64,000 nucleotides of DNA from Sclerodactyla briareus (taxonomy: Eukaryota > Echinodermata > Holothuroidea > Dendrochirotida > Sclerodactylidae), in contig JAODTK010001122.1 of assembly GCA_026419785.1 (NCBI GenBank), forward strand, positions 1-64,000, written 5' to 3'. The notes beneath the pieces are model-generated. The model did not search any database. It was given only the letters and a program-made list of their open reading frames with translations, and had not been told where the DNA came from. Positions 24,020 through 37,331 of the stretch are shown here, one piece after another. The translations under genes were made by a program, and so were the position numbers. Positions within the stretch are counted from its first letter, which is position 1, and each line of letters starts with the position of its first letter.

Positions 24020-25740
24020 GTACTTTCTATTCATTACATTATAAAGCTGGAACCCCCAGAACGAATGTCCCGATGAGACCCCCAATCAGCGATGGCAAAA
24101 TTGGCCTTGGACATTACGGGGATACCGCAGGGTCCGTGAAGTCAATGTTAAACATGACTTTTAAAATATTCTACCAACCATCTTAGGGATGGGATCCAAA
24201 TAAAAACCTACAAAATCAATTCACAGAATATTGAAGAAGATTTTATCTATTCTCTTCAGGGAAAACCCTTTTCGTTCTTTCTGCTATAGAGGCACAAAAA
24301 TAGACATTACTGGTTAAGGTCTATGGCGATCTATGCATCGTGATGTCATAGAATCCCACAAATTCCCGGGAAGTAAATTGAAATAACACAACAGGACAAC
24401 ATAATGTCATTTTCCCACCTCTGCTAGCGAAAGCAAATTTGTTGCATGGACCATTGGCCTTGAGAGAAAACCAAACACCTTTAATGAAAAAAAAAAAAAA
24501 ACTTTTGGCTCGGGCTATAGAGTATGCTCCACGGTACTTCCCACCATCGTAATGAGGCGAATCGAGGGGATGTCATTAAAACCGTACTTTTGCAATATGT
24601 CTCCGCCAGGGAATGCTGTCCATGCGAGGCCGACAACCCTAGCGAGGCAAATTAATTAAAATCGAGAATAGTTCAATTTAGGGGCAAAATTATTCATGTA
24701 CTATAAACAGTAAACATACGCTAGTAATGATACAATGATAGATTGATATTGATTACATGCATGTACGGAAACACTTGACAAAAAAACATTAAAGTGTAAG
24801 GAATCAAGTTTTTTGCAAATGGTGAAAGTCCGCTGTAGAGGAACAAGTGAACCCAAACGTTTTTGACATGACTGAAAAACAGAACGGATTAAATAGGAGC
24901 CTAATCATCCGGCAGAAGAGAGTAATTTAAAGTATGAGCTTTAATCTTTACCAGGTCTCATAAGATGCGGTTGTCCTTACAACTTAGGCTAATCCACCAG
25001 TGCCACTAATCGAACGAAAAAAAATGACATATTTTCGGCATTTGATGAAAACTGGGTCCTCGGAAGAAATTGCGGCAAATGTTTATCTCGGATGTATCTG
25101 CCATAATAAATTACCGATGTTTTAATCATTCTTTAACACAGGACTTTCCTTACACCCGGAAAATAGACGTCCGCATGTTGATCGGGTGGGGTTGGTTATG
25201 TGAAACACTGACACATTGTAAGGTGCTCAACCGAGTCATCGATACGCACAAACCTGCCGCTCATAAATTCGTCTGCATTCAGGTGGGATGAAAGAAAAAG
25301 AACTGCTGAATCTACATGTATGGACTTTTAAAAAAAAAACATCAAACTGCATGGCCATAATTTTCCACCTTAATGCAAATACAAAACTTAATAACTAAAG
25401 AAGGAATATTCATGTTAAAAATAACAAAATCATGTATTTGCAATGTGTACAAAAAACATGCAAAATTCGGGAACATAACCAGCAATATCAACCACAAGAA
25501 TATTGATAATTAGCTGCAAACTGAAACCTATAATACGATCCAAGCCAAATGTCTGATCAATTGATAATTCAAGCCACCTACAATAAATCCAATATTTACG
25601 ATGTTTGTTACTTTTGAAATTGCTGAATGGTTACTCTTTAAATGGGTAAAACTTATTAATATATGTAATTCATGGTTAACAAAGGTCAAATTAGGCAATA
25701 TCGAAAAACTTCTCCTAAGGGGACCTCATTTTTAATTGTA
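24020..25740. repeat. Unit trailer block, U1 copy
   Basis: Conserved non-coding trailer with the landmarks given for 9960-11671 (gtatgagctttaatc near 24935, aaatgggtaaaacttatt near 25640). It runs without interruption into the head of U2, showing the intact junction that the Jockey-like LINE split at 11672. Confidence 0.7.
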
Positions 25741-28016
25741 TGGGGAGTGAATCAGTGGATCCTTGAGCGCACCCAGGCGGAGCTCTCTCAGTGGCAAATT
25801 TTTGCACCCCGGGAAATGGTCGAGGCCCCTCCCCAGCGACCGCCTAATGAAGAAATCCTGGGCTAAAGTTACCGATCGGGAAAAAAATATAGTAAATATC
25901 CGAGGTTTAAATTTAAAGTTAAATACTGGACAAGAGTGTTATAATCTTATATGAATTTTAAATTGCCAATAAATAGAATACCAGAATGAAACAATTTGAT
26001 TATAATTTCATTGGCTGGTTAACAGAGCCAGTCAGTCCGGTTGCGCAATGCTGCAATAAGAGTCAGACAGGCAATGCTCAACCCTAACGAGCAACACCAC
26101 ACAGTGTCCTGCAGTGAGAACGACTTCCTAGTTCTATGTAAGAGCTTGATCAAAAGTAACGAGGCGTACTAAGCGGGCAGCCATTGTTACACATTCTGCC
26201 GAAGCACTTTGGGTGTGGCCATTTAGCACAGGGAATTTAGTAACCCACACTCTTTACGTGGTAATTTTCTAGGGGATTACGGTATCCTTTCAAAGAGGTA
26301 GGTATTTATTGTCTTGCAACACGCCGTCGCAACGCGTCAGCACGATGCCCGCGTTTTCAGGGCTACATAGCATATGGTACAAAAATAAGGAGCTACGGTA
26401 CATAGAAACCAAATTTCACATTGACAATTTAGCCTAATTGCGGTATACCATATCGATATTGAATTAATGTGAGTAATAATATAAGGTTGCGTCGAGGAAG
26501 GGAAGCGACGTGATATGCCAATTAGCCCCGTAAAACCACCCGCCACGCGTAGAACGCGGTCCCTGGTTTTGGTTTGCTATATTGCACTAGATTGAAATCA
26601 ACGACGACCTGTAAATACCAAAAATTCCTGAAGCTACTAAGACCACGCGAAATAATTTTTTGAGCGGACTTCGATGTTCAGGCGAGCTATATTACACCAA
26701 ATTGCATCAACGGCTGCCTGAAATAACCAAAATTCCACAAGATACTATGGGAGAATAATGGAATCGAGCAAGATAAAGCAAAAGTGAAAGGGATTACCTC
26801 AAATATTTACGAGTACACAATTTTTCGTGAATTGACCCAAAAAAATGGTAAACTGACGGCGCTCTCTCGTAATAGTAGTAGGTCTTCGTCAATAGGCCTA
26901 TGAACATGTATTACAGGAAATTTACTTCGCCACTTTTGGAGATTGGAGCAATCTAATCTTATGACATTTTTTATTGTGGGAAAAAGCTTGTGGCTATCCC
27001 CTGCATGAGCTCCTCAAAGGGAGTACCCTTCCCCCGCCCATATGGGAGGCCCCAATTTGCTAAAAATCAATGTGTGCGCTGAGCGCCACCAATGGATCCA
27101 GAAAACAAAATATGAAAAAATTAGTAATTACATGAGATTTGGGAAAGAAAAAAAATGAATACAAGGAAAATGTTATGTTTGGGTATGAATGTTACGTTAA
27201 CATTACATTCCCCACTAATATAATATACAAAATATAACAATTACACTATTTATTATTAATTTAATTGATCTGGTTAAAAAAGCCAGTCAGTCCGGCAGGC
27301 GCAAATCCAGTAAAGGATAATACCAGTATGTACCATGAGATTCGAAAGAAATCATGAATCTTAAAACAAGTGTATCAATCTGGGAGCCATTTTACATTCA
27401 AAAATAAGTTCCCAAAAATTTAACGATATACCTTTAATTCTAATTCGAGTGTTTCTGCTAAGAGCAATTAGTCAGTCAGGTTTGCGCATGCCAGATTTGA
27501 AAGGACAAGGCAATCAAGTTAACACCGGAACTGATTGCATCACACACACCGCTCGGGCGGGATTATATTGTCATAATCTGATCTAAAGTTACCGGAGATT
27601 AGAGAGGCGGCGCCTTCATTGTTCCACTTCTGAAGCCCACTATAGAGTGTGAACCAGGCTTGATTTAATCCCTGCAGGTACTACATGCGTTCCAATCTGA
27701 GGGGATTACTGTAACCTTCTAGACCAGCATTGGGGTCGCTCGTTTAGCTATTCTAGCCATGGTCAGTTCTAAACGAGATCAAGATCACAGTTAACGGAAA
27801 CTAATTATCAGAGATTAAAATTCAGAACAATTCTGTCATTTTTATTTCGCGATCGCGAATATCACCAGGCACGAATTATATTCTTCCTGGTAACTTCTGT
27901 TGTTTACCAATCATGGAAGACCACTGAACACACAGACGGAGCATAAAGGACTTTCTGTAGCACATCGGGAAGTCATTTAGTCTCACTTACACCACGACGG
28001 AATATACTTGTTGCAG
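25741..28016. repeat. Unit leader, U2 copy
   Basis: Non-coding leader matching U1 and U3 in order: MITE-derived head (25770), cgaggcgtactaagcgg (26160), gtgcgtcgaggaag (26488), agccagtcagtccgg (27283) and gctcgggcggg (27552). No frame is conserved between copies. Confidence 0.6.
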
Positions 28017-28127
28017 GGGATATGGATGTTTCTCATTCAAACCCTGGATATCACTGGGAGGAGTTAAGCACCGGAGACGCGATGTATTGTTGTAGGTTCA
28101 TGGACGTATCTGAGAGATTTGGCATTG
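28017..28127 (+). CDS. Putative cysteine-containing exon, U2
   Basis: Same exon as at 17800-17916: acceptor ttgttgcag, a GATATGGATGTTTCTC start, a GGAGGAGTTAAGCACCGGAGA-like middle, and GGCATTG at the end. The donor reads ggaag instead of gtaag. A 95-codon ORF spans it by chance in another frame. As in the other copies the consensus reading frame is interrupted. Confidence 0.35.
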
Positions 28128-28904
28128 GGAAGCTAAATATTTTCCAGGAGATATCTATTTTTTGTCATTTCAAGAATATTTCAGATCCAGTTAAGAGGTT
28201 GTGCACCGTTTTTATAGTAAACGATGACGGAGAATTCGAAATCGATAACCGTAAATCGCCTACCATGATAGGTCAATGTAAAATAGGTTTGCCGATATAT
28301 TTGACGTGACGTTATTTGAGCGACACCGTCCATTTTGTTGTGTTATGAGAGATTACTGTCTTTACACTCTAAAAACAGTTTACGATATAATGGGTAATCA
28401 TGAGTAGATCATCTAACGAAAATGGATATGAGGAATATGTCGAAGGAATAGTTTCTTTGCATGGAAATTAAAAAAAAACCAATCAATTGAAAAATATAAT
28501 CAGGGTCTGTTATTTAGTGGCTATTTGAAAAGAAAATGTGTCATTCAGAATTGCCCCAATGAAATCTGGGGGGAAGGGAAATCGTAAATTGCCATTTTTG
28601 AGTGAGAGAAAATATAATTCGGAACATGCACTATGTGTCGGAATGTTGATACACTGCTCACATTCAATACATTGCCACATGCACTGCACGTACTGCTATA
28701 TGGCGTCATATGCATGATAGAATCAATTGATGATTCAATCATGATAAACGCTCCTAGACATCTTGGCAATTTCTCTTACCATGGGTGGGTCATAATACCC
28801 CCGACTATGGAAAAATGTTCACTCAAAATGGGTTAGTTATGACCCGGACTGGGTTGTGTTGCAAACGAATAGCCAAGTGTACGGTATACGTTGTCTTTTG
28901 CATC

Positions 28905-30235
28905 CAGTGGCGCACCAACGGGTGGGTTGGTGGCGTGGGGGGGGGGGTTCAGAACCCACCCAAGGTTATCAATAGATTTTAACACAAAAAACAGATTTTT
29001 TGTGTCCGTTGGAAAAGTTTTGCCAGCTGTATTTAGCGATATGCAGCAAAGCCAATATTGCGTATGGTGTACCTCTGGGAATAAGTCCCGCCTGTAGCAT
29101 GAAAATGATCGGGGCGCTCTTTCTTAAGAGTATAGAGTTGGTGCTTCTCGGGAGAATTAAAATCAATCCTACAAAATCAAGTTAATTAATTTTTTAATAA
29201 CAAAACATAAGCAATAGGGGGGTGTAATGAAGAACATAACCTTCTCAATACCATATAACTGTTAGTTTAAAGGCCACAATTCAGGGGATCCCCTCTGGGA
29301 CTATAACTGAATTTCAAACCCCACATTGACCACTGGGTCGCTAAAGTACCATTATCAAATCATTTACCTAAGAACCTCTGTTCAATAACTTTATCCTATC
29401 AAGACCGGTTGTTAACAATTTTCCAAGCAGACATACGTTCCATATTGGATATTAGGGAATTGTTTTTCTTACTGCCCGTACTATGATTTACCGGCTGGAA
29501 CGAAACATATTGACAATCTCTCGAGAGGGCCAAATACGTTCTATCTATACTCCTAGGAAAGAAGTGTTGACGTACAAACACGGTCCTCTAAAGGAAAGAA
29601 GTTCAACTGTAAAATAAAAACCACACTTAATAATAAATACCTCAGATCCAATATTAGGAAGGTAATCGCAGCACGTGTTCTCAACAACCCATTAAAAAAA
29701 AGGTCTTGGGGCTGTTTTTGGAAGAGGAGTATCGGGCGTTGGGTTTTTTTTGTTGTTCTGGTTGGCGGGTTGGAAAGTAAGGGAGGGGGGAGGCTGTTTG
29801 ATCTTCGGACGAGGTTTTCCTCTTCGTCTCCTGCCTCCCCGTACCCTATCCCCTATTCATTCGCGCTCACCTTCCCTTCCACGAGTCCAGTGGTAGGAGC
29901 CAGTAGTATTTGTCCCTTGGTCTCTGCCCTGCCATCGGGGAGACGAGAAAAAAATAATATATTTTTGGGGTTTCCTTTTTCGGTTTTCCTTCAAAGGCAA
30001 ATCCCACTATTTATTATTAATACAGTAATATGGGAAACCGACTCCATAAAATAGCCTAATTGACGGAAAAAAATCACTATAGGAGACGACACAATCCTGC
30101 GCCTTGACCTCCTTCACACCCATTGCCACCCATACATATGGGGGTGTGTAGGCCATTTATGAGGGCGCACATCCCTTGAGTTCCGACCCTCAACCACCCT
30201 CACCCGCCAAAGACAAATCTCTCGGGTACGCCCTG
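28905..30235 (+). mobile_element. 5'-truncated Jockey-like LINE, U2
   Basis: It begins cagtggcgcacc after tgcatc and ends ctctcgggtacg before ccctgctttgg; U4 and U5 show the uninterrupted site cctgcattgttccg. Recognisable RT tail frames are an AIAYGVPL-like stretch and GRIKINPTKS near 29155-29180, which matches the INPTK block after the FADD motif. The 3' UTR (29700-30110) matches 15165-15570. The first 13 bases resemble hAT termini, so an older MITE end may lie at the 5' edge. Confidence 0.7.
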
Positions 30236-31009
30236 CTTTGGATACGTGTATGCACCGGTATTGACAGACGACAATTTAAGTGCCCTTTATAAGAGCTGTG
30301 ATATTTTTTTAATAGTTGTACGGGTTTAATGAAAGTCCTTCGTCTACATGCCCTATTAAAGGCTGAACAGGAGGGCGTCTACTACCATTCTGAGGCAAAA
30401 CTTTACGATAACAATCGCACTCGTTGTTGTTTCAGCACAATTATGCGTTGAAATATCTTCTAATCTTCTACTGCTCTTCTACTATGTCACAACCTAAATC
30501 ACAGGGCCACCCCACTATGACTTCATCTCTCGGCCGCGGATGACAGGTCCTGAATTGTAGCCGTCGTTCGCAATTTCACCTTCAGTTCCCACTGTGTTGC
30601 TGGCTGCAAAGCAGTAATCGCTTTGTGTATAAAATTGAGTGAAATTCAGAGCGTGGAAACGTTATTTTCAGTAAATTCTTGGAGGTTCACGTTATGGAGA
30701 TTTGAATGGTTTCAATCTGTCAAGGCAAAGTAACCAAGTAATGATCAAGTCAAGCATTGATTTTATTTTATGGTAGTTGTAAGGTCCCTGATAGTTCCTA
30801 CAAAACAACAATTATTGTATCCGTGATTCCTTGAGGTAGTCGGGTAGGATGTGCGGGTTTGTCTCACCCCCACCCCAAAAAAAAAACCTAATATTGTTTC
30901 TATCTTTATATTATATCAAGCTCCCAATGTCATGTGTCGGGGGATGGACTCAAACGCAAGGTTTTCATGTTTCATTGATATGTTGTTTTATATTATTTTG
31001 ATCTCCCAG
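30236..31009. other. Region upstream of homeodomain exon 1, U2
   Basis: Aligns with 19441-20338 in U1. It holds gtatcgctttgtg-like and ttcttggaggttcacg landmarks and no recognised protein. The 147-codon ORF starting at 30851 reaches into the homeodomain exon and is partly real only from 31010 on. Confidence 0.4.
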
Positions 31010-31378
31010 AGTGTACCCTACGCGGACGGTCTTCCAGCACCTCTCGCCTCTGCCCATGAGTACCGCCGACATCCTGTCATTGCCGTTAGTTACACCGAAA
31101 CTCCGACCGACAGCACTTGTTCAAGCGAGTCCGTCGATATGCCCATCATCCACGTCGACTCGACAAGACGATGCCATCAACAGAGGAACTGGGGATGGGT
31201 TAGGTGTCCAACCCGTCAACAGCAGCAGGCCACTGGACTCTGTCGCCGACGCAGAAGAGCCCCTTCATCCCTAAACCACAGAAAGTTATCTTGAAGGTGC
31301 CGTTTCACCCAAACCAGTGGCCACGGCGTGTCAAGTGGAAATCTTGCAGATCACCGGGATGGATGAAGAAACATTCGG
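31010..31378 (+). CDS. Homeodomain exon 1, U2
   Basis: The acceptor is clear (ttttgatctcccag|agtgtaccc) and the exon ends ACATTCGG|taagcc. The 147-codon frame through it shows a Ser/Thr-rich stretch (ETPTDSTCSSESVD), a WGWVRCPTRQQQQ block and TGLCRRRRRA. This last block is the basic N-terminal arm of the homeodomain, ending at residue 6 if L16 is the first helix leucine. The frame then shifts before the KVILKV.F helix 1 segment. Residues 24-26 (QWP) and the TIR end are recognisable. It pairs with 32389-32571 across an intron of about 1,010 bp. Confidence 0.75.
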
Positions 31379-32388
31379 TAAGCCCGCTCTTCGTTTTACA
31401 GTTTCAAACTTCTTCTCTTCCGTGGACAACTATCATCGCAGGGAGGGCTAAATCATTTCGGAGGGCGACTGAATAAGAAGGGACTTGAGGGCACTATGTC
31501 ACAACGTGTGTTGATGTGTCGTAAACATTGTTGATTAAGCCTACCTGTATCGGCGGACAGTCAGACTGATACACACTCGGGTCAATCCATATGTTAAGTG
31601 AAAGCGAATAGATAACTTATCATTCCTAATAACCATTCACGGGTACCTGCGATGATAAGGCTCTGACTGAATACGATTTTTGGAAGATGGATTAAAACAG
31701 TATGGTGAGATGATGAACGGGATAATACATATATCCAGTGAACTATAGATGAGTCGTTTTTAAATGGTTTTTTTTATAAGGAAGTTATTCCACTAATGAA
31801 TCAATTGGCCGTGATGCGGGCAACAATACCGAGGTGGTAGATATGTTTATTGGCCTACTCGACGCTAGTTCCATTTCAAATTGGATGTTATTTTGATGCT
31901 CTGAAGCGCTTGCCTTCATATTGAAGCTATGGAAGCCTTATTAGGACATCTTTACTGCTTTTACTCATGTGGGGTCCGCCATTTTCCACTCTAGTCTATT
32001 ACAGCATTGTGTAAACGTTACAAAATTGCTGAGTGTATCCTGGCACATAGGTGTCGTATAGAAATCTTATTATACAGATTTGAGCGAATCATAGTTTAGA
32101 GTATACGGCTGGAGGTCCGATTGGTAAGTGAGCATTGTTTGCGGGTAGCATCTCCAGGAAGAGCAGTTATCAGAGAAATTCGGGCAGAGACCTGACACCC
32201 CCCCGCTCAGTGGCGAACTGCGGTAGAATTTAGCCTCCCTGCGTGCGCCACTTTGCGCCAGCGCTTCCAGGGACAATTGGAGGGGAAAAGGACATTGATA
32301 TCAATATTTCATATCAAAACAAAGAATACAGGTTTACTGCGTTATACCGGTTATAACATATTTATTGTAATTCTTCATTTTATTACAG

Positions 32389-32571
32389 GAATGGTTTTCT
32401 GAGCAGAGAGTTTTATCCAGGAGAAGCGGCGACTTTTTGGCGATGAATCTAAAGGAGAGGACATATGAGCTGCGTGAAAGCATTCCAGATGTGATTCATT
32501 TGTTCTGCTTCATTGCGCACGGCCAGTCGTGGCTACCGAGGAGGGCGCCATGGGTGGAAGTCCAGGCTTGA
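32389..32571 (+). CDS. Homeodomain exon 2, U2
   Basis: The acceptor cattttattacag precedes GAATGGTTTTCTGAGCAGAG, encoding E47-W-F-S-E-Q-R53. V-L-S-R then a basic MKRRL-like stretch (one base missing here) and an acidic tail follow. The conserved TGA lies at 32569-32571. Glu at position 51 replaces the near-invariant Asn of canonical homeodomains. Between the acidic stretch and the stop, copies agree on an ESIPDVIH segment and a GR-rich ending. Confidence 0.75.
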   Translation, partial: EWFSEQRVLSRRSGDFLAMNLKERTYELRESIPDVIHLFCFIAHGQSWLPRRAPWVEVQA

Positions 32572-32769
32572 CCTTGGCGGTGAGGGCCGTTATACCGTGG
32601 CTGTCATCATGCATTGGCGTAATGATAAGCCTGGGGCCGTCGCCACTATTCAGGGGGTCTAAGCGAGACAGCGATTTGTAATAATTACATATTACAATAT
32701 TTGTGGGTTTATCCTTTGGCTTGAACCTCCGCACCGTCTGCTATAGAATCTAATTATAGCTATGAACTG

Positions 32770-33265
32770 CGCAGTGGAGGCCCCAGATAATAAACACTCT
32801 TTTTCAATCAAATGTTTACAGCTTTCAACTTATCGCTAGCTTTTTTTAGTTTACAATGGTCGAGAAATCACTGCGGTGAATCCGAAACACTTTTTGGGAT
32901 ATGTTAATTCTATTTACATCGAACAGTTAGTAAGACCTTACTTGAGTATTTCGGTGCAAGTGTGCTGGCTTCATTTTTCGAACAGATAGCCGCTAATTGA
33001 GAACGTTCAAAGTAGGCTATACGGAATCATTCACTGTCCCCCCTGCGTTTGCCGTATGAGGAAGATTAGAGCGCTTGGTGTGATTTCAATGGAGACGAAG
33101 AGATTCGGGTGTTCACAAATTGTCCATGGCTTCGATGCCTTCTCTCGACTCTTCTTTGAATATTATTATGTTTTACCACTAAAAGGGGTCCTTATCTCGA
33201 GTTACGAGCTAACGTTGACCCCCGGCCCAGAACTTGTGTTCCATGGAGATCACCTACATAGTGGG
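32770..33265 (+). mobile_element. LINE RT C-terminal fragment, U2
   Basis: Single copy with the gtaagaccttacttgagtatttc (VRPYLEYF) landmark near 32930, the RLGV.SMETK-like block near 33070 and a TKRG.L-like segment near 33180. It ends near cacctacatagtgg. Same place and orientation as in U0, U1, U4 and U5. Confidence 0.65.
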
Positions 33266-33659
33266 GTGCACAGGTGTGTGTGCTCGTTGACGGAGAATCC
33301 TTCGTGGCGTAGCGACTGAACGGAGGAGAGTCGGTCAACGTTGTTTCAAGTTTCACAACGAGCTGGCATAAGAGCGGCCGTAAACGACGCACTTTACGCT
33401 ACTGAGGGACTCCCTAATGCATATGGTCCCTGCTCATTCGATTGTAACATACGTCAATAAGTGCTCTTCGAACTATATTTCGTTTCAATTGTCGATTTGT
33501 ATGTTGTGCGAGAGAGAGAGAGAATAAATCGAAACGAAAACATACATTTTATGAGTTGTTATTTATTACTTTCCAAACGTATCTTATCTTGCATTCACCA
33601 GCGATGTCACCCACTGTGCTTCCGTATCATGAGGCCCAGGGTATGTAAATTGACTGGCT

Positions 33660-35340
33660 ATTAGTACTTTTATTCATGAATTATAACAGCTGCGAACCAG
33701 AATTCGAATTTACCGATGGGCACAATCAGCATGGCAAAATTGCCTTGGACATACGGGGATACCGCAGGGTCCGTGAAGTCAATGTTTAACATTGTACTTT
33801 GAAAATCTATGGTACCCAAACATATTATGGTGGGATCCAAATAAAACCCTACAAATCCTTCACAGAATATTGAAGAATGACTTGATTCTTTCTTAAGTGA
33901 AAACCCTTTTTCGTCTTTCTGCTATAGAGGCCACACCAATGTAGCATTACTGTGTAAGGTCTATGGCGATCTATGCCTCGAGATGTCATAGATCACACAA
34001 ATTCCGAAAAGTAAATTGACATAACTCAACAAGGGCAACATGCGTCCTTTTCCACCTATGCTAGCTAAAAGCAAATCTGGCATGACCAGTGGCCTTGAAT
34101 GCATAGCCATATTTCAATGAAAACAAAAAAAACAATTTTGGCTCGGGTCATAGAATATGCCACTGGTATTCCCACTTTGGAAGAGGCAACTCGAGGGGGA
34201 TGCCATAAACCGTACTTTGCAATATGTATCCGCACGGGGATGCAGACACCCTAGGCGAGCCGGGGCACATATCTACAATCAAAAGAATAGTTCTTTAGGG
34301 CAACTTATTAATGTACGATAAACGTAAACATATGCTAGTAAGATACCTAATAGATTGATATTGAATTACATGCATGTAACGGAACCACTTGACCCCCCCC
34401 AAAAAAAATTAAAAGTATAAGGAATCAAGTTTTGGACAAATGGTGGTTGTGAACGTACGTAGTAGACAAGTTGAACCCAAACGTTTTTGACATGACTGAG
34501 AAACAGAACAGATTAAAGCGGAGCCTACTCATTCATGCAGGAGAGAGTAATTTACTAAGTATGAGCTAAGTAATCTGTTACCCCAGGCCCATAAGTATAA
34601 GTGGCCTTACAATTAGGCTAATTACAACCAGGACCCACTAATCGAACGAAACGATGAACATTTGAGGGGTATTTGATGAAAACTGGGTCCTCGGAAGAAA
34701 ATTTCGGCAATGTTTTATCTTTGTAATGTATTCTGCATAATACACTACTATTTATCACTTCTTTAACACGATTTCCACCCCGAAAAAGTATAGAACGGAA
34801 AGCATTGTTGATCGGGTTGATCGTGACTACACTGGACTCATTGTCACGTGTCATCGAGGTCATCGATACGCACAAAACCTGCGCTCAAAAATTCTGGCTT
34901 CAGTTGAATGGAAAAAAAGAAACTGAATCTACATGTATTGACTTTAAAAAAAAGCCATCAAAAAAGCTTGCATAATTTCCCATCTTAATGCAAAACACAA
35001 ATTAATAACTAAAAAGAAGAAATATTCATTAACATATTACAAAATAATGTATTTGCATTTGTGTACAAAAAAACATGCAATCGACATTACCAGGAAATAT
35101 CACCCAAAGTGAAATATGATAATTATGCTGCCAAAACTGAAACCTATAATACGATCCAAGCCAAATGTCTGCTCAATTGATAATTCCAGCATCCTACAAT
35201 AAATCCAATATTACGATGTTACTTTTGAAATTTCTGAATGGTTACTTTAAATGGGTAAAACTCATTAACATGAAAGTCATTTCATGAGGTCACAAAGGTC
35301 AAATTAGGCAACTTCCCTTAAAAGGGGGACTATCATTTTC
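33660..35340. repeat. Unit trailer block, U2 copy
   Basis: Conserved non-coding trailer (gtatgagctaagtaatc near 34560; aaatgggtaaaactcatt near 35250) running into the U3 head. Divergence from the U0 and U1 copies is mostly single-base indels and substitutions. Confidence 0.7.
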
Positions 35341-37222
35341 AATTGTATGGGGAGTGAATAGCTGACCCTCTGAGCCGCAACCCATGGGGCGCTCCTCTCA
35401 GATGGCAAATTTGCACCCCAGGAAATGGTGAGCCCTTCCTAGCGTCCCGCCTACCTGCCTACTGAAGGAATCCTGGCTAAGCCACCAATCAGGCGGAAAA
35501 AGTATAGTAAATATCCCGATGTTAAATTAAGTTAAATAATGAACAAAAGAGTGTTATAATTTATGATAAATTTTACATTGCAACAACAGAATACGGAATG
35601 AAACAATTGATTTATAATTGATGGGTCTGGTAACAGAACCCGTCAGTCCGGTTGCCGCAATAAGAGTCAGACAGCAATGCTCACACATGAACGGCAACAC
35701 CACACACCGGAACGACTTCCGTAGTTCATTGTCATAAGTGATCAAAAGTACGAGGGTACTAAGCGGCAGCCCATGTTCCAATCTGAGAGCCCTCTGCTGG
35801 TGTGTGAAATTTAGCACCAGGCATTCAGTTATATCCACAATTCATGGGGGAATTTTCTAGGGGATTCTGTAATCCTTCAAAGAGGTATTATTGTCTTGCA
35901 ACACGGTTCGCAACGCGTTCGCACGATGCGTTCAGGCCTACATACACAATGGTACAATATAGCATACCGCGTACATAGAAACCAATTCAAATTGACATTT
36001 GAGGCTACGTGCCCAGTATTACCATACGAATATAAAATAATAATAATGATATAGTGCGTCGAGGGGAAGCGGAGCGTGATTATGACAATAGCCCCTTAAC
36101 CCATCCGCACGGTTGACGCGGTCCCTGGTTGACGTTCTGCTCTAGCACTAGACTGCTCAACGGTGCTGGATATACAAAAAAAATCCAAGCTACTACGAGA
36201 TACTAGGATCGAGCAGAGATAAAGCGCAAAGTGAAGGATTACCTCAAATATTTACCGAGTACACGATTTTCGTTGATTTTTGCACCCAAAAATGTGGTAA
36301 AACTTACGCGCTCAGCGCGTAATACACGGAGGATTTGTAAGAAAATAATGAATACAGGAAAAATGTTATTGTTTTGGGGATTGAATGTTAATAACATAAA
36401 TTTCGCGATATATAAAACCCAATATAACAATACGTCTTTATTTAATTTATGGAACTGGTTGAATTGAAAAAAGCCAGTCAGTCGGACCAGCGGACACCCC
36501 GTAAAGGAATAATACAGTATGTACCATGAGGTTCGAAAGAAAATCATGAATATTAAAAAACAAGTGTTATCAATCGCGGAAACAATTTTACATTGCAAAT
36601 ATAAGTACCCAAATTTAACGATATACCTTTTCAATTATAATTCCGATTGTTTGCTACGAGAAATGAGTCAGTCCCGGTTGCGCAATTGCATATTTGAAAG
36701 ACAGGCACTCAAGTTCACAACCTGAACTTGATTGATCACACGACACAACCGTCGGGCGAATTTATTGTCATATCTGATCTAAAGTTACCTTCCCGAGCTT
36801 AGAGAGCGGCACTCTCATTGTTCCACTTATGGAAAGCTCACTATGGAGTGTGAACCAGGCTTGATTGAATCCCAGCAAGTACTACTGCAGTTCAATCTGC
36901 AGGGGGGGATTAATGTATTCCTTCTAGACCACGCCTTGGCGCGTGCTCGTTAGCTATTCATAGACTCATTGGTCGGTTAAACGAGATCAAAGTTACAGTT
37001 AAGGAAAACTAGTATCAGAGATGACAATTCGAACCAATTTTGTCGTTCTTATTCGCGATCGCGAACATCACAACCACGAATTCATGTTCTTCCTGTTTAC
37101 TTCCGCATATGACCAATCATGTGAGAGTCCCCTGACCACACGAGTAGTAATAAAGGACTTTACTGTAGACACATCGGGGGTCATTTAGTCCACTTACATC
37201 ACGACTGGAATTCGCTTTTGCC

Positions 37223-37331
37223 GGGATTATGGATGGTTTCTCCTCAAATCCATGGGATATGCACTAGGGAATAGTACTGCACCGGAGACTGGTGTTAGTT
37301 TCAGGATGTCATCTGAGCGATCTTGGCAGTG
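37223..37331 (+). CDS. Putative cysteine-containing exon, U3
   Basis: The acceptor is degraded (gcttttgccg) but the donor is intact (cagtg|gtaagc). The middle retains ATATGCACTAGGGA and GTACTGCACCGGAGA, encoding the CTRE and YCTGD parts. See 17800-17916 for the shared reading. Confidence 0.35.

Larger units (their letters stand above)
15581..25740. repeat. Array unit U1
   Basis: This is a complete unit of about 10.2 kb. In order it holds the leader (15590-17750), cysteine-containing exon, an internally deleted LINE, both homeodomain exons, two LINE C-terminal fragments, a G-run, a (GA)n tract and the trailer. Compared with U2 it gains length from duplication of the LINE fragment region. Leader landmarks shared with other units include cgaggcgtacctaaggcg (15980) and gtgcgtcgaggaagc (16275). 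Confidence 0.8.
25741..35340. repeat. Array unit U2
   Basis: This is the simplest complete unit, about 9.6 kb: leader, cysteine exon, LINE 3' copy, both homeodomain exons, a single LINE RT fragment, (GA)n tract and trailer. It is the best template for the ancestral order, apart from the LINE insertion that U4 and U5 lack. Confidence 0.8.

Noticed and set aside
28022-28309. 95-codon ORF in U2
   Set aside because: It overlaps the cysteine exon in a different frame and reads past its splice donor; it is not open in the other units.
36239-36634. 131-codon minus-strand ORF
   Set aside because: It lies in the unit leader, is not open in the matching parts of U1 or U2, and is AT-rich without motifs.
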